Assembly (NCBI GenBank): GCA_038231815.1
Contig: JBBRKQ010000004.1
Location: 16,560 to 80,559, forward strand
Direction: 5' to 3'
Source of the DNA: CAILKP01 sp038231815
GTDB taxonomy: Bacteria > Planctomycetota > Phycisphaerae > Phycisphaerales > UBA1924
Length of the DNA: 64,000 bases
Shown here: one piece after another, positions 8,555-17,558 of the stretch
Position numbering within the stretch: position 1 is the first letter of the stretch
Layout: each line of letters begins with the position of its first letter
Program-made: the position numbers and the translations under genes
Notes under the pieces: model-generated
Seen by the model: the letters and a program-made list of their open reading frames with translations, nothing else
Databases searched by the model: none
Told to the model about the DNA's origin: nothing

Positions 8555-9286
8555 ATGAACGCCGATGAAAGCTATGCCATGAAGACTCTGATGACCGCGA
8601 TTATTGTGCTTGCGATTTCCAATCTCGTCGCCATCGGTGGCTTTGGAATGTGGCTCGGCGCGACGGACCGGCTCAGCAAAGACCGATTCAATCGTGTCCG
8701 TGAAATGCTCGCGATGACCGTGACCGAAGAGAACCAGGTTGCCAGCAGCGAGAAGGCGAAAGTTGAACTTGAAACCAAGGCCGCGGCCGATGCCGTGAAG
8801 TTGGCACAGCCACCCAAATCTGCTCTGGAAGCTATCAACGACACCCGGCAAGGGGGTGAGATTCAGCAGCAAGGTGCGCTTCGACGTCGCGATGAGCTTC
8901 GCCAACTGCAGGCCCAGCTTGACCGTCGTCAGATTGAGCTTGATGCCGCCAAGGCGCAGTTTGATATCCGTGAAAAGAACTTCCAGCAGCGTCTGGCTGA
9001 AGTGGGTAAGGCCGCGGCGACCGAACAGTTTAAGCAGGCACTTGCTGCGCTTGAGGCGCAGGAGCCCGCCGATGCGCAGAAGGTGCTTGATGCGCTGATT
9101 CGGGGAAACAACCGCGAGCAGGCCGTGAGCTACCTTGCTTCAATGAACCCGAAGAATCGAGCTTCGGTGATTACAGAGTTCATCACGGCCGACCAGCGAC
9201 TGGCAGCGGATTTGCTGGAGAGCTTGCGGACGCGCGGATTGTCTTCCGCGGTCACCGCAGGCGATCTCTCACTTCCGCAGCGATGA
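8555..9286 (+). CDS. MotE-like membrane protein with coiled coil and MgtE_N-like domain
   Basis: The 243-residue product has one membrane segment (about residues 12-35) and a long charged coiled coil (about 85-170). Its C-terminal domain (AQKVLDALIRGNNREQAVSY and MNPKNRASVITEF) resembles the MgtE N-terminal/FliG-middle fold. That layout is known for MotE, a chaperone of stator proteins, often encoded between fliJ and fliK and annotated as magnesium transporter-like. It would sit in the inner membrane with the C-terminal part in the periplasm. A second in-frame ATG at 8579 would shorten the N-terminus by eight residues. The stop overlaps the start of fliK (ATGA). Confidence 0.75.
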   Translation: MNADESYAMKTLMTAIIVLAISNLVAIGGFGMWLGATDRLSKDRFNRVREMLAMTVTEENQVASSEKAKVELETKAAADAVKLAQPPKSALEAINDTRQGGEIQQQGALRRRDELRQLQAQLDRRQIELDAAKAQFDIREKNFQQRLAEVGKAAATEQFKQALAALEAQEPADAQKVLDALIRGNNREQAVSYLASMNPKNRASVITEFITADQRLAADLLESLRTRGLSSAVTAGDLSLPQR

Positions 9287-11391
9287 TTCAACCAAACAAT
9301 CAAAAGCCATCTGGTCTGTTCTCCACATCAAACACTCGGGCCGGTGGCGGCTTCGCTGCGGGGCTGTCCGGCACGGAACCCGGAGTTGCCGGGAGTTCCA
9401 GCGGATTCCGATCGATGTTGTCGAGCGTATCGGGTGATGCGGGCCGGAAGCAGCGATCGGAAGCTGCTGGCCTGGCGGAGCCAAAGGCCTTACTTACCCG
9501 ACCGAGCCGAGCGGATCCGCTGAGCAAGGCGCTCAGCCGGGATGGACCCCTCGCGACCGAAATCAAACGTGCCCGCGAAGGCAAGTCGTCCAAGGGCGGC
9601 ACTGATGGTTCGCCGAGTTCCGACAGTCTTTCTTCTCGGGCCACGCGAGCAGCCGGGAAAGACAAAGCTGGTGTACAAAAAGCAAGTGGCTCTGCGGCCG
9701 ATTCCGATGAGGTTGGGCCGAGCAACCGCGAGTCTTTGAATGCTACAGGCGTTGCCGATAGAAGCGCAAGCTCCGGTGGGACAACCGCCTTAGGAAAGGC
9801 CATCGCTTCAGATTCCGATCTTAATTCGACAGTCAACGCTGGTGGCGCTTCCGGACTTCCAGTTGATCGTGGTCATAACGGGTGCGACTGTGGGCAGTTG
9901 GCAGGGGCGGTCCAGGCCGTTGCGCAGGCAGATACGCTGTCGCCGGATCAGGATCGCAGCGGCGGTCAGAAAAAAACCAGTGGTGAGCCCGAAACCGGTT
10001 CGGGTGAATTTCCGCAGCTGCGGTCGGGTGCCGCAGGAGCAGATGATCAATCCGGTGCGAGTGCGAGTCAGGCTCCGGCAGGCAAGGTGCTACCTCCAAC
10101 AACGGTGGCCAGGTTCAATAAGCAGTTGTTGACGCTTGATCCGCGGCAGATGCTGCTCGGCCTTGACAGCTTGGGCAGTCGGATGATGATCTCGGCAGCT
10201 CAGTCGAACCAGGGCGAGAATGTTGGCGGCCAAGAGCCGTCCCCGACTGCTGCGGCCCGATCGCAGCGAAGCGCCGCCGGTGAGGTTTCTCAGCAGACAA
10301 ATCAGCCTCTGACAGGGCATGATGGTGCCGGCGCAGCTTCACCGACGACCGCCGCCGGACAGGCGTACGAGGCGGAAACGATCAATCAGGTATTTTCCGG
10401 TTCAGCAATCGATGACAATTGTGCGCACAATGCACCGGATCAGGCTGCCGATACCTTGATCGGTTCAGAAAACGGAGGCATCGCGGTACCGCCCGAGTTG
10501 CGATCTGCCACAGTCGATGGCGGGAATACTGGCTTGTCGAGTGCGAAAGCTGATACCACCGCGGCCGCAGCGTTGCGGCTGGCGACTTCTGCGGTCGCTG
10601 GGAATCAGGAGACTGAGCAGGCCGCATCCGCTCGGGCTGGCGGACCGCGTGATTTGGAATCGCAACAATTCGGGTCAGAAGATTCGCAGGTCGCCTCGGC
10701 CTCCGCCTCCGCCGCGGCAGGCAGTGGGGGGCATGCTGGGCAATTCTCTGGTCAGTCCGGCGCTCAAAGTGGAGGAGATTCGGCTGGAAGGGCAACTGGT
10801 CAAGGTGGGCATTCCGGTGCGGGGGAGCAGCAGCAAGCCAGCCGCGTTTTGGCGCAGCAGGTTGAACGTGCGGTGGCATCGGCCAGCCGCCAGGCAGAGC
10901 GATTGGGTGGGGCATCCGGGCCGATCACGCTGCGGCTGAAGCCAGAGAGTTTGGGCCAGGTGCGAATAAAATTAAGTGCAGGCGCTTCGGGTCAGGGATT
11001 GGGAGTGAAGATCGAAGTTGGTTCAACTGATGCGCAGCGACTGCTTTCAGAATCAATGGGCTCTTTGCGGGATGCGCTGAAGGCTAAGGGATTGGTGCTC
11101 GAGCAAGGTGCAGTGCAGGTTGATCCGTCGCTGGCCGCGGGAACCCTTCGAGAAACTACCCGGCCGCGAGAAAGTGCCAGCCAAACCGAGCCACCCCGGG
11201 CCGATGCGACCACGGATGCAACGTCCTGGCAGCGGCCCGCGGGCGATGACCTCGGTAAGTCGCAGGGTGATGGAGGTGCAAACGGTGATGGCCGTAGACG
11301 CGAGGATGCGCGCTCAAACCGAGGTGGGTTCTTTGACGGTGCGGCAATCCTCCCGGGTGGCTCACGCGGGGCCGGAATTAGCGCACGTTGA
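9283..11391 (+). CDS. fliK: Flagellar hook-length control protein FliK
   Basis: FliK measures hook length and switches export specificity. The 702-residue product has a long low-complexity N-terminal and central region rich in Ser, Gly, Ala and Gln, as expected for the ruler. A compact C-terminal Flg_hook domain lies at about residues 545-615 (PITLRLKPESLGQVRIKLSA and SLRDALKAKGLVLEQGAVQV). It ends in a disordered Arg/Asp/Gly-rich tail. It is longer than the 400-residue enteric FliK, which may mean a longer hook. The start overlaps the upstream stop by 4 bases. Confidence 0.88.
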   Translation: MIQPNNQKPSGLFSTSNTRAGGGFAAGLSGTEPGVAGSSSGFRSMLSSVSGDAGRKQRSEAAGLAEPKALLTRPSRADPLSKALSRDGPLATEIKRAREGKSSKGGTDGSPSSDSLSSRATRAAGKDKAGVQKASGSAADSDEVGPSNRESLNATGVADRSASSGGTTALGKAIASDSDLNSTVNAGGASGLPVDRGHNGCDCGQLAGAVQAVAQADTLSPDQDRSGGQKKTSGEPETGSGEFPQLRSGAAGADDQSGASASQAPAGKVLPPTTVARFNKQLLTLDPRQMLLGLDSLGSRMMISAAQSNQGENVGGQEPSPTAAARSQRSAAGEVSQQTNQPLTGHDGAGAASPTTAAGQAYEAETINQVFSGSAIDDNCAHNAPDQAADTLIGSENGGIAVPPELRSATVDGGNTGLSSAKADTTAAAALRLATSAVAGNQETEQAASARAGGPRDLESQQFGSEDSQVASASASAAAGSGGHAGQFSGQSGAQSGGDSAGRATGQGGHSGAGEQQQASRVLAQQVERAVASASRQAERLGGASGPITLRLKPESLGQVRIKLSAGASGQGLGVKIEVGSTDAQRLLSESMGSLRDALKAKGLVLEQGAVQVDPSLAAGTLRETTRPRESASQTEPPRADATTDATSWQRPAGDDLGKSQGDGGANGDGRRREDARSNRGGFFDGAAILPGGSRGAGISAR

Positions 11392-11484
11392 TGATGCCAG
11401 CCGGGGAAAGGCGTCGTGAACCAGCGCTGTTTGCGTGGCATGAGATTTGTGTCGGATGTGTAACCAACTCAGGAGTGCGCAGAT

Positions 11485-12111
11485 ATGGCAGCAAGCATCA
11501 CAACAAACTCTACCAATTCAGCCGGCACCGGCACCGCAACCAGCGCTAGCCGCTTCGGCCAGCTTAGCAGCGACCAGTTTACAAGGATAATGATGTCGGA
11601 GCTCAAAGCGCAGGATCCGCTGAAGCCAAGCGATTCCAACACCCTTTTGCAGCAGCTGTCGTCTATTCGCTCGATTGAGTCGAACCTGACGCTCACGACC
11701 AAGCTTGATTCCATCCTGAAGCAGAATCAGTTGGCATCCGCAGGCAACTTGCTTGGTACCCAGGTGGGTGGCTTAGACGAGCAGAACAACCGGGTCACCG
11801 GACTTGTTGTGGGAATCACCACTGGCGCAGACGGTATCAAGTTGACGCTTGATCGCGGCTGGCAGTTGCCGTTTAAAAACGTCGACTCGATCGTGCTGCC
11901 GGTAATAACGCCGCCAACAACAACACCGCCGACCACGGTACCGCCAACAACAACGCCGCCGGTGGTCACGCCGACTCCGCCCTTCGTGCCGCCGGGTGCT
12001 GTCACCCCTGTGGTTCCGGTAGTTCGGACTCTGCCTCCGGTGAAGATTCCTCGTCCAACCGGTGGTCAAGAGCGTGAAGTGACGCTGATCGAGCCAGCGT
12101 CCGGTGGCTGA
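11485..12111 (+). CDS. flgD: Flagellar hook-assembly scaffold FlgD
   Basis: FlgD caps the growing hook. The N-terminal domain is clear: FGQLSSDQFTRIMMSELKAQDP, then SNTLLQQLSSIRSIESNLTL (each quoted in part). The usual C-terminal FLG/tudor-Ig module is not evident. After residue 120 the product keeps a short beta-like segment (GLVVGITTGADGIKLTLDRG) and then runs into a Pro/Thr-rich tail made of PPTTTPP-like repeats. At 208 residues it is near the family's length, but the second half is atypical. It is followed by the TIGR02530-type gene and flgE. Confidence 0.9.
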   Translation: MAASITTNSTNSAGTGTATSASRFGQLSSDQFTRIMMSELKAQDPLKPSDSNTLLQQLSSIRSIESNLTLTTKLDSILKQNQLASAGNLLGTQVGGLDEQNNRVTGLVVGITTGADGIKLTLDRGWQLPFKNVDSIVLPVITPPTTTPPTTVPPTTTPPVVTPTPPFVPPGAVTPVVPVVRTLPPVKIPRPTGGQEREVTLIEPASGG

Positions 12112-12202
12112 GTCAGTCAGTCCAAAAATCGAGTCATCCGCCAGCGTCACGGGAAATTGCCTCGGCCAAGTTCGCCCCGTGCAGTATGAAAGCAACCGAA
12201 CA

Positions 12203-12736
12203 ATGACCACATCAGCAGCCCATCTTCTTCAGCGACTCACCGGCTTTGGTGCCGGCACCGCGGCATCGGGTAAGTTAAGCGTTGCACCCTCCGGTGGTAC
12301 TCCCGGCGTCGCTTCCGGAACGGATGCGGCCGCAGACTTTGCAAAGCTGCTGGGCAAAGCCTCCCAAGGCCAGACTGTCAGCAACCTGCCGGTCAGTGTT
12401 TCGCCACGAAGCGGTGTTGAACTAACAGGTGAGCAATTGGCCCGGCTTGGTCCGGCGGCAGACAAAGCAGCCGCGGCCGGGCTGCAGACAGCCCTTGTCA
12501 CGATTGATGGAAAGTCGCTGCTGATGGATGTGCAAAGCCGCCAGGTGACGGCCGCGGCACAGCCGACGGAGCGTGCGATAACAGGAATTGACGGTGTAGT
12601 TGCGGTTCCTGATGAATCCGATGCCGAGAACGGTGCGGAGCCAAGCGTGCTGCCGATGCCGCGGAGTGGGTACGACAACGCGTCGGTGCTTTCGGTTCTG
12701 GCGGCGGCATCGCATCAGCCGCCGGTCACAAGTTAA
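12203..12736 (+). CDS. Flagellar operon protein of the TIGR02530 (flg_new) type
   Basis: The central stretch LGPAADKAAAAGLQTALVTI, followed by DGKSLLMDVQSRQVTAA, matches the pattern I remember for TIGR02530: alternating Lys/Ala helix, 'LV' strand, then 'V.N.TVITA'. Those short proteins lie between flgD and flgE in Firmicutes and Deltaproteobacteria. This gene is in exactly that position. The function is not established. The ATG at 12203 gives 177 residues. An in-frame GTG at 12104 overlaps flgD, but neither has a clear ribosome-binding site. Flanking segments are low complexity. Confidence 0.7.
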   Translation: MTTSAAHLLQRLTGFGAGTAASGKLSVAPSGGTPGVASGTDAAADFAKLLGKASQGQTVSNLPVSVSPRSGVELTGEQLARLGPAADKAAAAGLQTALVTIDGKSLLMDVQSRQVTAAAQPTERAITGIDGVVAVPDESDAENGAEPSVLPMPRSGYDNASVLSVLAAASHQPPVTS

Positions 12737-12757
12737 GTCGATGGCATGCGGGATTGT

Positions 12758-12833
12758 TCAGGGTTTGGTGGTGCCCGGGATGGGTGGTGCAGGGCAGGGT
12801 GGTCTAAGGCAGGGTGGTATCTGGTCGGGTGCG
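12758..12833 (+). repeat. Degenerate 15-bp tandem repeat upstream of flgE
   Basis: About five imperfect 15-bp units end in GGGTGGT or a variant. Two well-preserved neighbours are GCAGGGCAGGGTGGT (12789-12803) and CTAAGGCAGGGTGGT (12804-12818). The array fills nearly half of the gap before flgE and leaves 75 bp to its ATG. Confidence 0.65.
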
Positions 12834-12908
12834 ACGCCGCATCACGTGTTGATCCGTTCATCGATAAATCTGTGCGTTCGTCGCACTGCTCAGAAAAGGA
12901 CTTGAAAT

Positions 12909-14615
12909 ATGGCATCAACTACCGCAATGTTTACCGCACTCTCGGGTCTGATGGCGAACGCCCGCAACCTGGACGTGATCGGTAACAACATCGCCAACGT
13001 CAATACAACAGCATACAAGAGCAACCGGATGCTCTTCGCGTCCCAGTTCAACCGCAACATTTCGCTGGGCTCCGTGCCCGGTGAGAACACCGGCGGCACC
13101 AATCCAGCCCAGATCGGGCTCGGCGTCACGATCGCCGGAACGCAGCGTAATTTCAGCACGGGTTCGCTGCAAACCACGGGTGACCAGCGAGACCTAGCAA
13201 TCGAAGGTGATGGCTTTTTTATTGTTCAGCAGGGAGCGAGCAGCTACTACACGCGGGCCGGGGCATTCCGCCAAAACAGCACCAACGATCTTGTCACCGT
13301 CTCGGGACAGCGTGTGATGGGGTATGGAATCGATAATCAGTTCAATATCGTCGCCGGAACTCTGACGCCCATCAACCTTCCCGTAGGCGAGCTTCGACTC
13401 TCTGAGCCAACAAAGAACGTTCGTTTCTCCGGAAATCTCAATTCCAGCGGAGAGCTTGCCACCCGTGGATCGACGACAACCTTCGGCCCGATGACCAGTA
13501 TTGCAACGGGCACGCCAGCAATCGTCGGGACGGATCTCATGACCGATATCGATGATCCCTCGGTGGCGGCGAGCCAGTCGCTGTACGCTGTTGGCGATAT
13601 CATCGAACTCCGCGGCATCGAGAAAGGCGGCAAAACACTGCCTACAGCTCGGTTCGCCATCACCGCGACGACAACCGTTTCTGATTACATGAACTTTATT
13701 CGTGACAGTGCCGGTATCAACACCACCGCCGGTGGCGGTGCCGGCGTAACGATCGACGCTTTGGGCCAGATCGTCGTGGCAGGCAATACCGGCACTACAA
13801 ACGGTATCGCTATTGAGACTGCCGACGTCCGGCATCTGAATTCGGCCGGTGCTTTGCAGGATCCCGCATCACCCTTCGGTACGACAGCGACCGCAACGGC
13901 AAACGGCGAATCCATACGCACTACGTTTGTCGCGTACGACTCGCTCGGTAACCCGGTCAATGTTGACTTGACAATGGTCCTAGAGAGCAAGGGCAACGCG
14001 GGCAACGTATGGCGTTACTACGTCAACTCGCCGGATGACTCTGGCCCATCGCTGGCCATCGGCACCGGCACCGTTGCCTTTGATCCCAACGGTCGGCAGG
14101 TGAGTGAAACGCCAATTGCCATCACCATCGACCGCTCGAACACCGGTGCTGATGCGACCATGAGCGTTAATCTAAACTTCTCAACCCCCCAGTCGCTGGT
14201 AACTTCACTCAGCTCTCGATCTGAGCTCGCCGCTGTGTATCAGGATGGAACTCCAGTCGGTACTCTTTCGAGTTTCTCGGTAGGTGTTGACGGCATCATC
14301 ACCGGGGCGTTTACCAATGGTCTAACGAGGCCGGTTGGCCAAGTAGCCGTCGCGACGTTCTCCAACCCTGAAGGCCTAGTGGACTTGGGAGACAATCTCT
14401 TTGGTACCGGTCCAAACTCCGGCACTCCGGTGGTGACGACCCCGGGCAACTTGGGTACCGGGCGGGTCATCGGTGGCTCGCTCGAATTGTCGAATGTGGA
14501 TCTGGCTGATGAATTCGTCAAGCTCATTCAGACTCAAACTGGCTATTCCGCCAATTCTCGCGTGATTTCCGCGACCGATCAGTTGCTCCAGCAGCTTCTG
14601 GTCATCGGCAGGTAA
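12909..14615 (+). CDS. flgE: Flagellar hook protein FlgE
   Basis: FlgE polymerises into the hook. The 568-residue protein has the N-terminal rod/hook motif (LSGLMANARNLDVIGNNIAN, residues about 13-32) and the FlgE-specific central domains (FVAYDSLGNPVNVDLTMVLE). The C-terminal helix is LSNVDLADEFVKLIQTQTGY and the protein ends in LLQQLLVIGR. It is longer than the enteric FlgE (about 400 residues), so extra surface domains are likely. AAAAGGA lies about 8 bp before the ATG. Confidence 0.97.
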   Translation: MASTTAMFTALSGLMANARNLDVIGNNIANVNTTAYKSNRMLFASQFNRNISLGSVPGENTGGTNPAQIGLGVTIAGTQRNFSTGSLQTTGDQRDLAIEGDGFFIVQQGASSYYTRAGAFRQNSTNDLVTVSGQRVMGYGIDNQFNIVAGTLTPINLPVGELRLSEPTKNVRFSGNLNSSGELATRGSTTTFGPMTSIATGTPAIVGTDLMTDIDDPSVAASQSLYAVGDIIELRGIEKGGKTLPTARFAITATTTVSDYMNFIRDSAGINTTAGGGAGVTIDALGQIVVAGNTGTTNGIAIETADVRHLNSAGALQDPASPFGTTATATANGESIRTTFVAYDSLGNPVNVDLTMVLESKGNAGNVWRYYVNSPDDSGPSLAIGTGTVAFDPNGRQVSETPIAITIDRSNTGADATMSVNLNFSTPQSLVTSLSSRSELAAVYQDGTPVGTLSSFSVGVDGIITGAFTNGLTRPVGQVAVATFSNPEGLVDLGDNLFGTGPNSGTPVVTTPGNLGTGRVIGGSLELSNVDLADEFVKLIQTQTGYSANSRVISATDQLLQQLLVIGR

Positions 14616-14688
14616 CTGAGCACTTTGCGCCACGCCCGCACGGCAGGCTGTTGGCCCCAATTCCGGACAGCTTTCCTCTGCAAACGTC

Positions 14689-15465
14689 ATGGATTCAACA
14701 ACACTTCTTGCCGTTCTTGTCGCCGCCGCCGCGGCCATTGCAATGCTCACCGCCAGCCCCTGGTTCATCGCCAAGGTTGCGCCGGGCGCTGTGGCTGTGA
14801 AGGCCAAGCAAGTTCCGCCCCGAACCATCGCCGATGCGGCCGTTAAAATGCTCAGCGATCTGAAGGCACTGACCGATGAGCCGTATCGACGGGCTCTACT
14901 GGCCGATGCAGCGAGCGTTCCGCACCCCGCCATCGTCTCGGCGGTGGAATGCGTAGTCAATCGCACGACCCATACCACGCTCCGGGCCACTATTGGTGCG
15001 GTGTGTTCGCAGCGTGTTGTCGATGCGGCGACGCTGCCGGTATGGGTGCGGGTTGTTGTTGGTGCCGCACGGGTGCTTTCGCCCGGAATGATCGCGGTCA
15101 TGTGCCTGGGCATGCTCATCGCCGGGTCAGCACAGTCCGGTGTTGAGAACATGCTGCCCTTCGCCGGTGCCCTCGGCTTGGGGTTTTTGTTTTGTGCTGT
15201 TGTGAAGCGAGTGTCAGCCCGAGCGACAAACGCTGTTGAGGCATACGAGAACCTTATCTTCGAGATTGTACTGGCCGCGGCCGATGCCGTGATGGTGGCC
15301 CAGCCCAAACCCCAGCTAAGGCTCAGTGGGCTTGCCGAAAAACCGCAGGATGCGGCAACCGTTCTTCTGGCCCCATTTGTCATTGAACCCAAAGAGGTGC
15401 GAGGTCGCGCGCTCCACGCGCTGCACGCATCACTGGCGGCCACAAGTTATCGGCGTTCGGCCTGA
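14689..15465 (+). CDS. Divergent MotA-like membrane protein
   Basis: The 258-residue product has an N-terminal membrane segment (residues about 4-22) and a helical cytoplasmic stretch. Two further membrane segments follow (PGMIAVMCLGMLIAG and MLPFAGALGLGFLFCAVV). A C-terminal helix, AVEAYENLIFEIVLAAADAV, then carries PKPQLRLSGL. The Pro-Gly start of the third segment and the E-x-x-I-x-E-I-x-x-A helix resemble the end of MotA/TolQ-family proteins. The gene sits where motA lies in the flgE-flbD-motA-motB-fliL order. The overall match is weak and no motB follows, so it could be a stator-derived or basal-body protein with another role. Confidence 0.5.
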   Translation: MDSTTLLAVLVAAAAAIAMLTASPWFIAKVAPGAVAVKAKQVPPRTIADAAVKMLSDLKALTDEPYRRALLADAASVPHPAIVSAVECVVNRTTHTTLRATIGAVCSQRVVDAATLPVWVRVVVGAARVLSPGMIAVMCLGMLIAGSAQSGVENMLPFAGALGLGFLFCAVVKRVSARATNAVEAYENLIFEIVLAAADAVMVAQPKPQLRLSGLAEKPQDAATVLLAPFVIEPKEVRGRALHALHASLAATSYRRSA

Positions 15466-15623
15466 GCGCGGCGGCTGTTGCGCCGGTTGCGGACCGGTAA
15501 CGTGTCCGTACGCTTGGTGCAGAACATGCTGGGTCAAGCGTGCGCAGTGTGTGTCCGATGCTCGACGTTGCTCTGGGCATCGTCTCTTTTTCATGCTCGT
15601 CACCCCCAGGGCAGGAGAATCGA

Positions 15624-16184
15624 ATGTCTGATAAAAAAGAATCAAAGCCAGCAGCGCCCGCGGCCGATGCGGCAAAGAAAGACGCTGGAGCCGAGAAAAA
15701 AGGCGGCTTACCCGTCAAGCTCTTCGGTATTGTCGGTGTTGTCATGGCCATCGAGGCCGGCGCACTGTTTTTTGTATTCAAATCGATGAAGCCTCAGACT
15801 TCCCACGCGGATGTGCACCCGGTAGTGGTGGCTAATCCGGAGGGTGAGAAAGTGACCGAGGCCAAGGTACTCGAAGAGAAGTTCCAGAACATGCAGACCG
15901 GCAAAGTCTGGTTCTGGGATATCGCGGTGTACGTGCAGACCAAGCAAAAGAACCTTGAACTGGTCAAAAAGCGTCTCGAAGCCCGCCAAGCGGAAATCAA
16001 CGAAGAGGTTTCGCGACTGATCGCCCGAGCCCAGCACGCACAGCTGAAAGAGCCCGACCGCCAGACGCTATCAAAGCAAGTCTCAGCAGTGGTAATGAAG
16101 ATCTTCGAAACCACTGATGAAAAGGCCGAGTCGCTGGTTGACAAAGTGATCATCTCACGCTGCCGCGGCATTCCGTTTGATTAA
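15624..16184 (+). CDS. fliL: Flagellar basal body-associated protein FliL
   Basis: FliL forms rings around the stator units. The 186-residue product has a Lys/Ala-rich cytoplasmic head and one membrane segment (about residues 31-50). The periplasmic SPFH-like domain starts at ADVHPVVVANPEGEK and ends with DKVIISRCRGIPFD. An AGGAG site at 15613-15617 lies 6 bp before the ATG at 15624, which decides the start over an upstream GTG-initiated frame. It is the last visible gene of the flagellar cluster. purC follows on the opposite strand after 27 bp. Confidence 0.82.
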   Translation: MSDKKESKPAAPAADAAKKDAGAEKKGGLPVKLFGIVGVVMAIEAGALFFVFKSMKPQTSHADVHPVVVANPEGEKVTEAKVLEEKFQNMQTGKVWFWDIAVYVQTKQKNLELVKKRLEARQAEINEEVSRLIARAQHAQLKEPDRQTLSKQVSAVVMKIFETTDEKAESLVDKVIISRCRGIPFD

Positions 16185-16211
16185 TTGATGGCCGCCCCAG
16201 GCGCCGCTTGG

Positions 16212-17228
16212 TCAGGGCTTTGCAGGCCCGGTCAGGCGAGTCATTGCCTCCTGGTATTTCTCAAGCGTCCCCCGGACGATGGCTTCCGGCAGAGCCGGTC
16301 CTGGCGGGGTTTTGTTCCATTTACCGGTAGCGGTTAGCGTTTCGAGATACTCACGCAGGAATTGCTTGTCAAAGCTCTTCTGCGGTCCGCCCGGTGCGTA
16401 ACTGTCTTTGGGCCAGAATCGTGATGAATCGGGGGTCAACGCTTCGTCGATTAGAATCGGCTGTGAATACACCCGGCCACTCTTAGCGTATTCCCCTTCG
16501 GGCAACCCAAACTCAAACTTGGTATCGGCAATGATGATGCCCCGCTCCGCCGCATGGGCCGCCGCGGCTTTGTAAATTGCCAGCGACATATCCCGAAGAG
16601 TGTGCATGATCTCCGGGCCAACGAGCTGGCAGGCCGTGTCAAAGTCAATATTCTCATCATGCCCGGTCGCTGCTTTGGTCGCCGGGGTAAAGATCGGCTC
16701 GGGCAGTTTGTCACACTGTTTCAGGCCCTTGGGCAGCGGTACGCCGCACACGCTCTGGGTCTGCTGATACTCTTTCCACCCCGATCCCTCCAAATAACCA
16801 CGGACCACACACTCGATGGGCACAACATCGCAGCGTTTGCCGATTGTGATCCGACCATCAAGCCAGGCCCGTGCCGCGTGATTGGCCGGCAGCACTGTCT
16901 CGGGTACATCGCTCACATCCGTTGAAAGCAGATGGGTTTCGCAGATGTTCAGTTTGCTGATGAAATCAAACCAGAATGCCGACATCGCCGTGAGCAACTT
17001 GCCCTTGCCCATGATCGGCGTGGGCATAATCACATCAAAGGCCGAGATACGGTCTGAAGCAACGAGCAGAAGCCGGCCCGGCTGGCTACCTAGATTCTGG
17101 CCAGCCTGCTTCTGTCCGCTTGGCGGCAGCTCATAGACATCACGAACCTTGCCCCGCCGAACGAGCGGCAACGGCAGGCTTTGGGGTGAGGTGGTGTCGC
17201 CGGGTAAAGATGCTGCGAAATCAGACAT
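16212..17228 (-). CDS. purC: Phosphoribosylaminoimidazole-succinocarboxamide (SAICAR) synthase PurC
   Basis: PurC joins aspartate to CAIR in purine synthesis. The 338-residue product has the family motifs: GKVRDVYELP (nucleotide binding), DRISAFDVIMPTPIMGKG, ECVVRGYLEGSGWKEY, and IADTKFEFGL followed by LIDEALTPDSSRFW. It is of the longer type, with a C-terminal extension relative to the 240-residue E. coli enzyme. An upstream GGAG lies 6 bp before the ATG at 17228, which is preferred over a TTG 12 bp further upstream. It is convergent with fliL and divergent from the GH10-like gene. Confidence 0.97.
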   Translation of the reverse strand: MSDFAASLPGDTTSPQSLPLPLVRRGKVRDVYELPPSGQKQAGQNLGSQPGRLLLVASDRISAFDVIMPTPIMGKGKLLTAMSAFWFDFISKLNICETHLLSTDVSDVPETVLPANHAARAWLDGRITIGKRCDVVPIECVVRGYLEGSGWKEYQQTQSVCGVPLPKGLKQCDKLPEPIFTPATKAATGHDENIDFDTACQLVGPEIMHTLRDMSLAIYKAAAAHAAERGIIIADTKFEFGLPEGEYAKSGRVYSQPILIDEALTPDSSRFWPKDSYAPGGPQKSFDKQFLREYLETLTATGKWNKTPPGPALPEAIVRGTLEKYQEAMTRLTGPAKP

Positions 17229-17558
17229 GGAAAACTCCAAAGAACCAGTGCTTACCCCGCTTCACCTTTTAAGCTCTCGCCCAACCTATTTCCGTTCATA
17301 CACCCGCGGACCGACCGTTGGCAGCGTTCCGTGAAAGAGCTGGACGAACCGCCCAGCGTAGTCCGCACAGACTCCAATCCCCTTACCGTCGCCGGGCGGT
17401 CGCCGAAAGAAAATTGCCGTCCGATTCACGCATCCTCAGCCGTCGGACCGCTGATTTCGGAGGCTACGCTCGCTCCCGGTACGGCCTCACCCGGGATCTC
17501 GAACTTCCTTGGCCTCTGACCATCCGGCGATTTGCGCCACGTTTGCTCCGGACTTGCC
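17229..17558. other. Divergent intergenic region between purC and the GH10-like gene
   Basis: This 330-bp gap must hold the promoters of both flanking genes. I see no gene, convincing inverted repeat or recognisable promoter here beyond the GGAG ribosome-binding site of purC at about 17232-17236. Confidence 0.5.

Noticed and set aside
12742..12757. Sigma-54-like TGGCAT...TTGT upstream of flgE
   Set aside because: The spacing between GG and the second element is 11 rather than 10 and the GC is replaced by GT.
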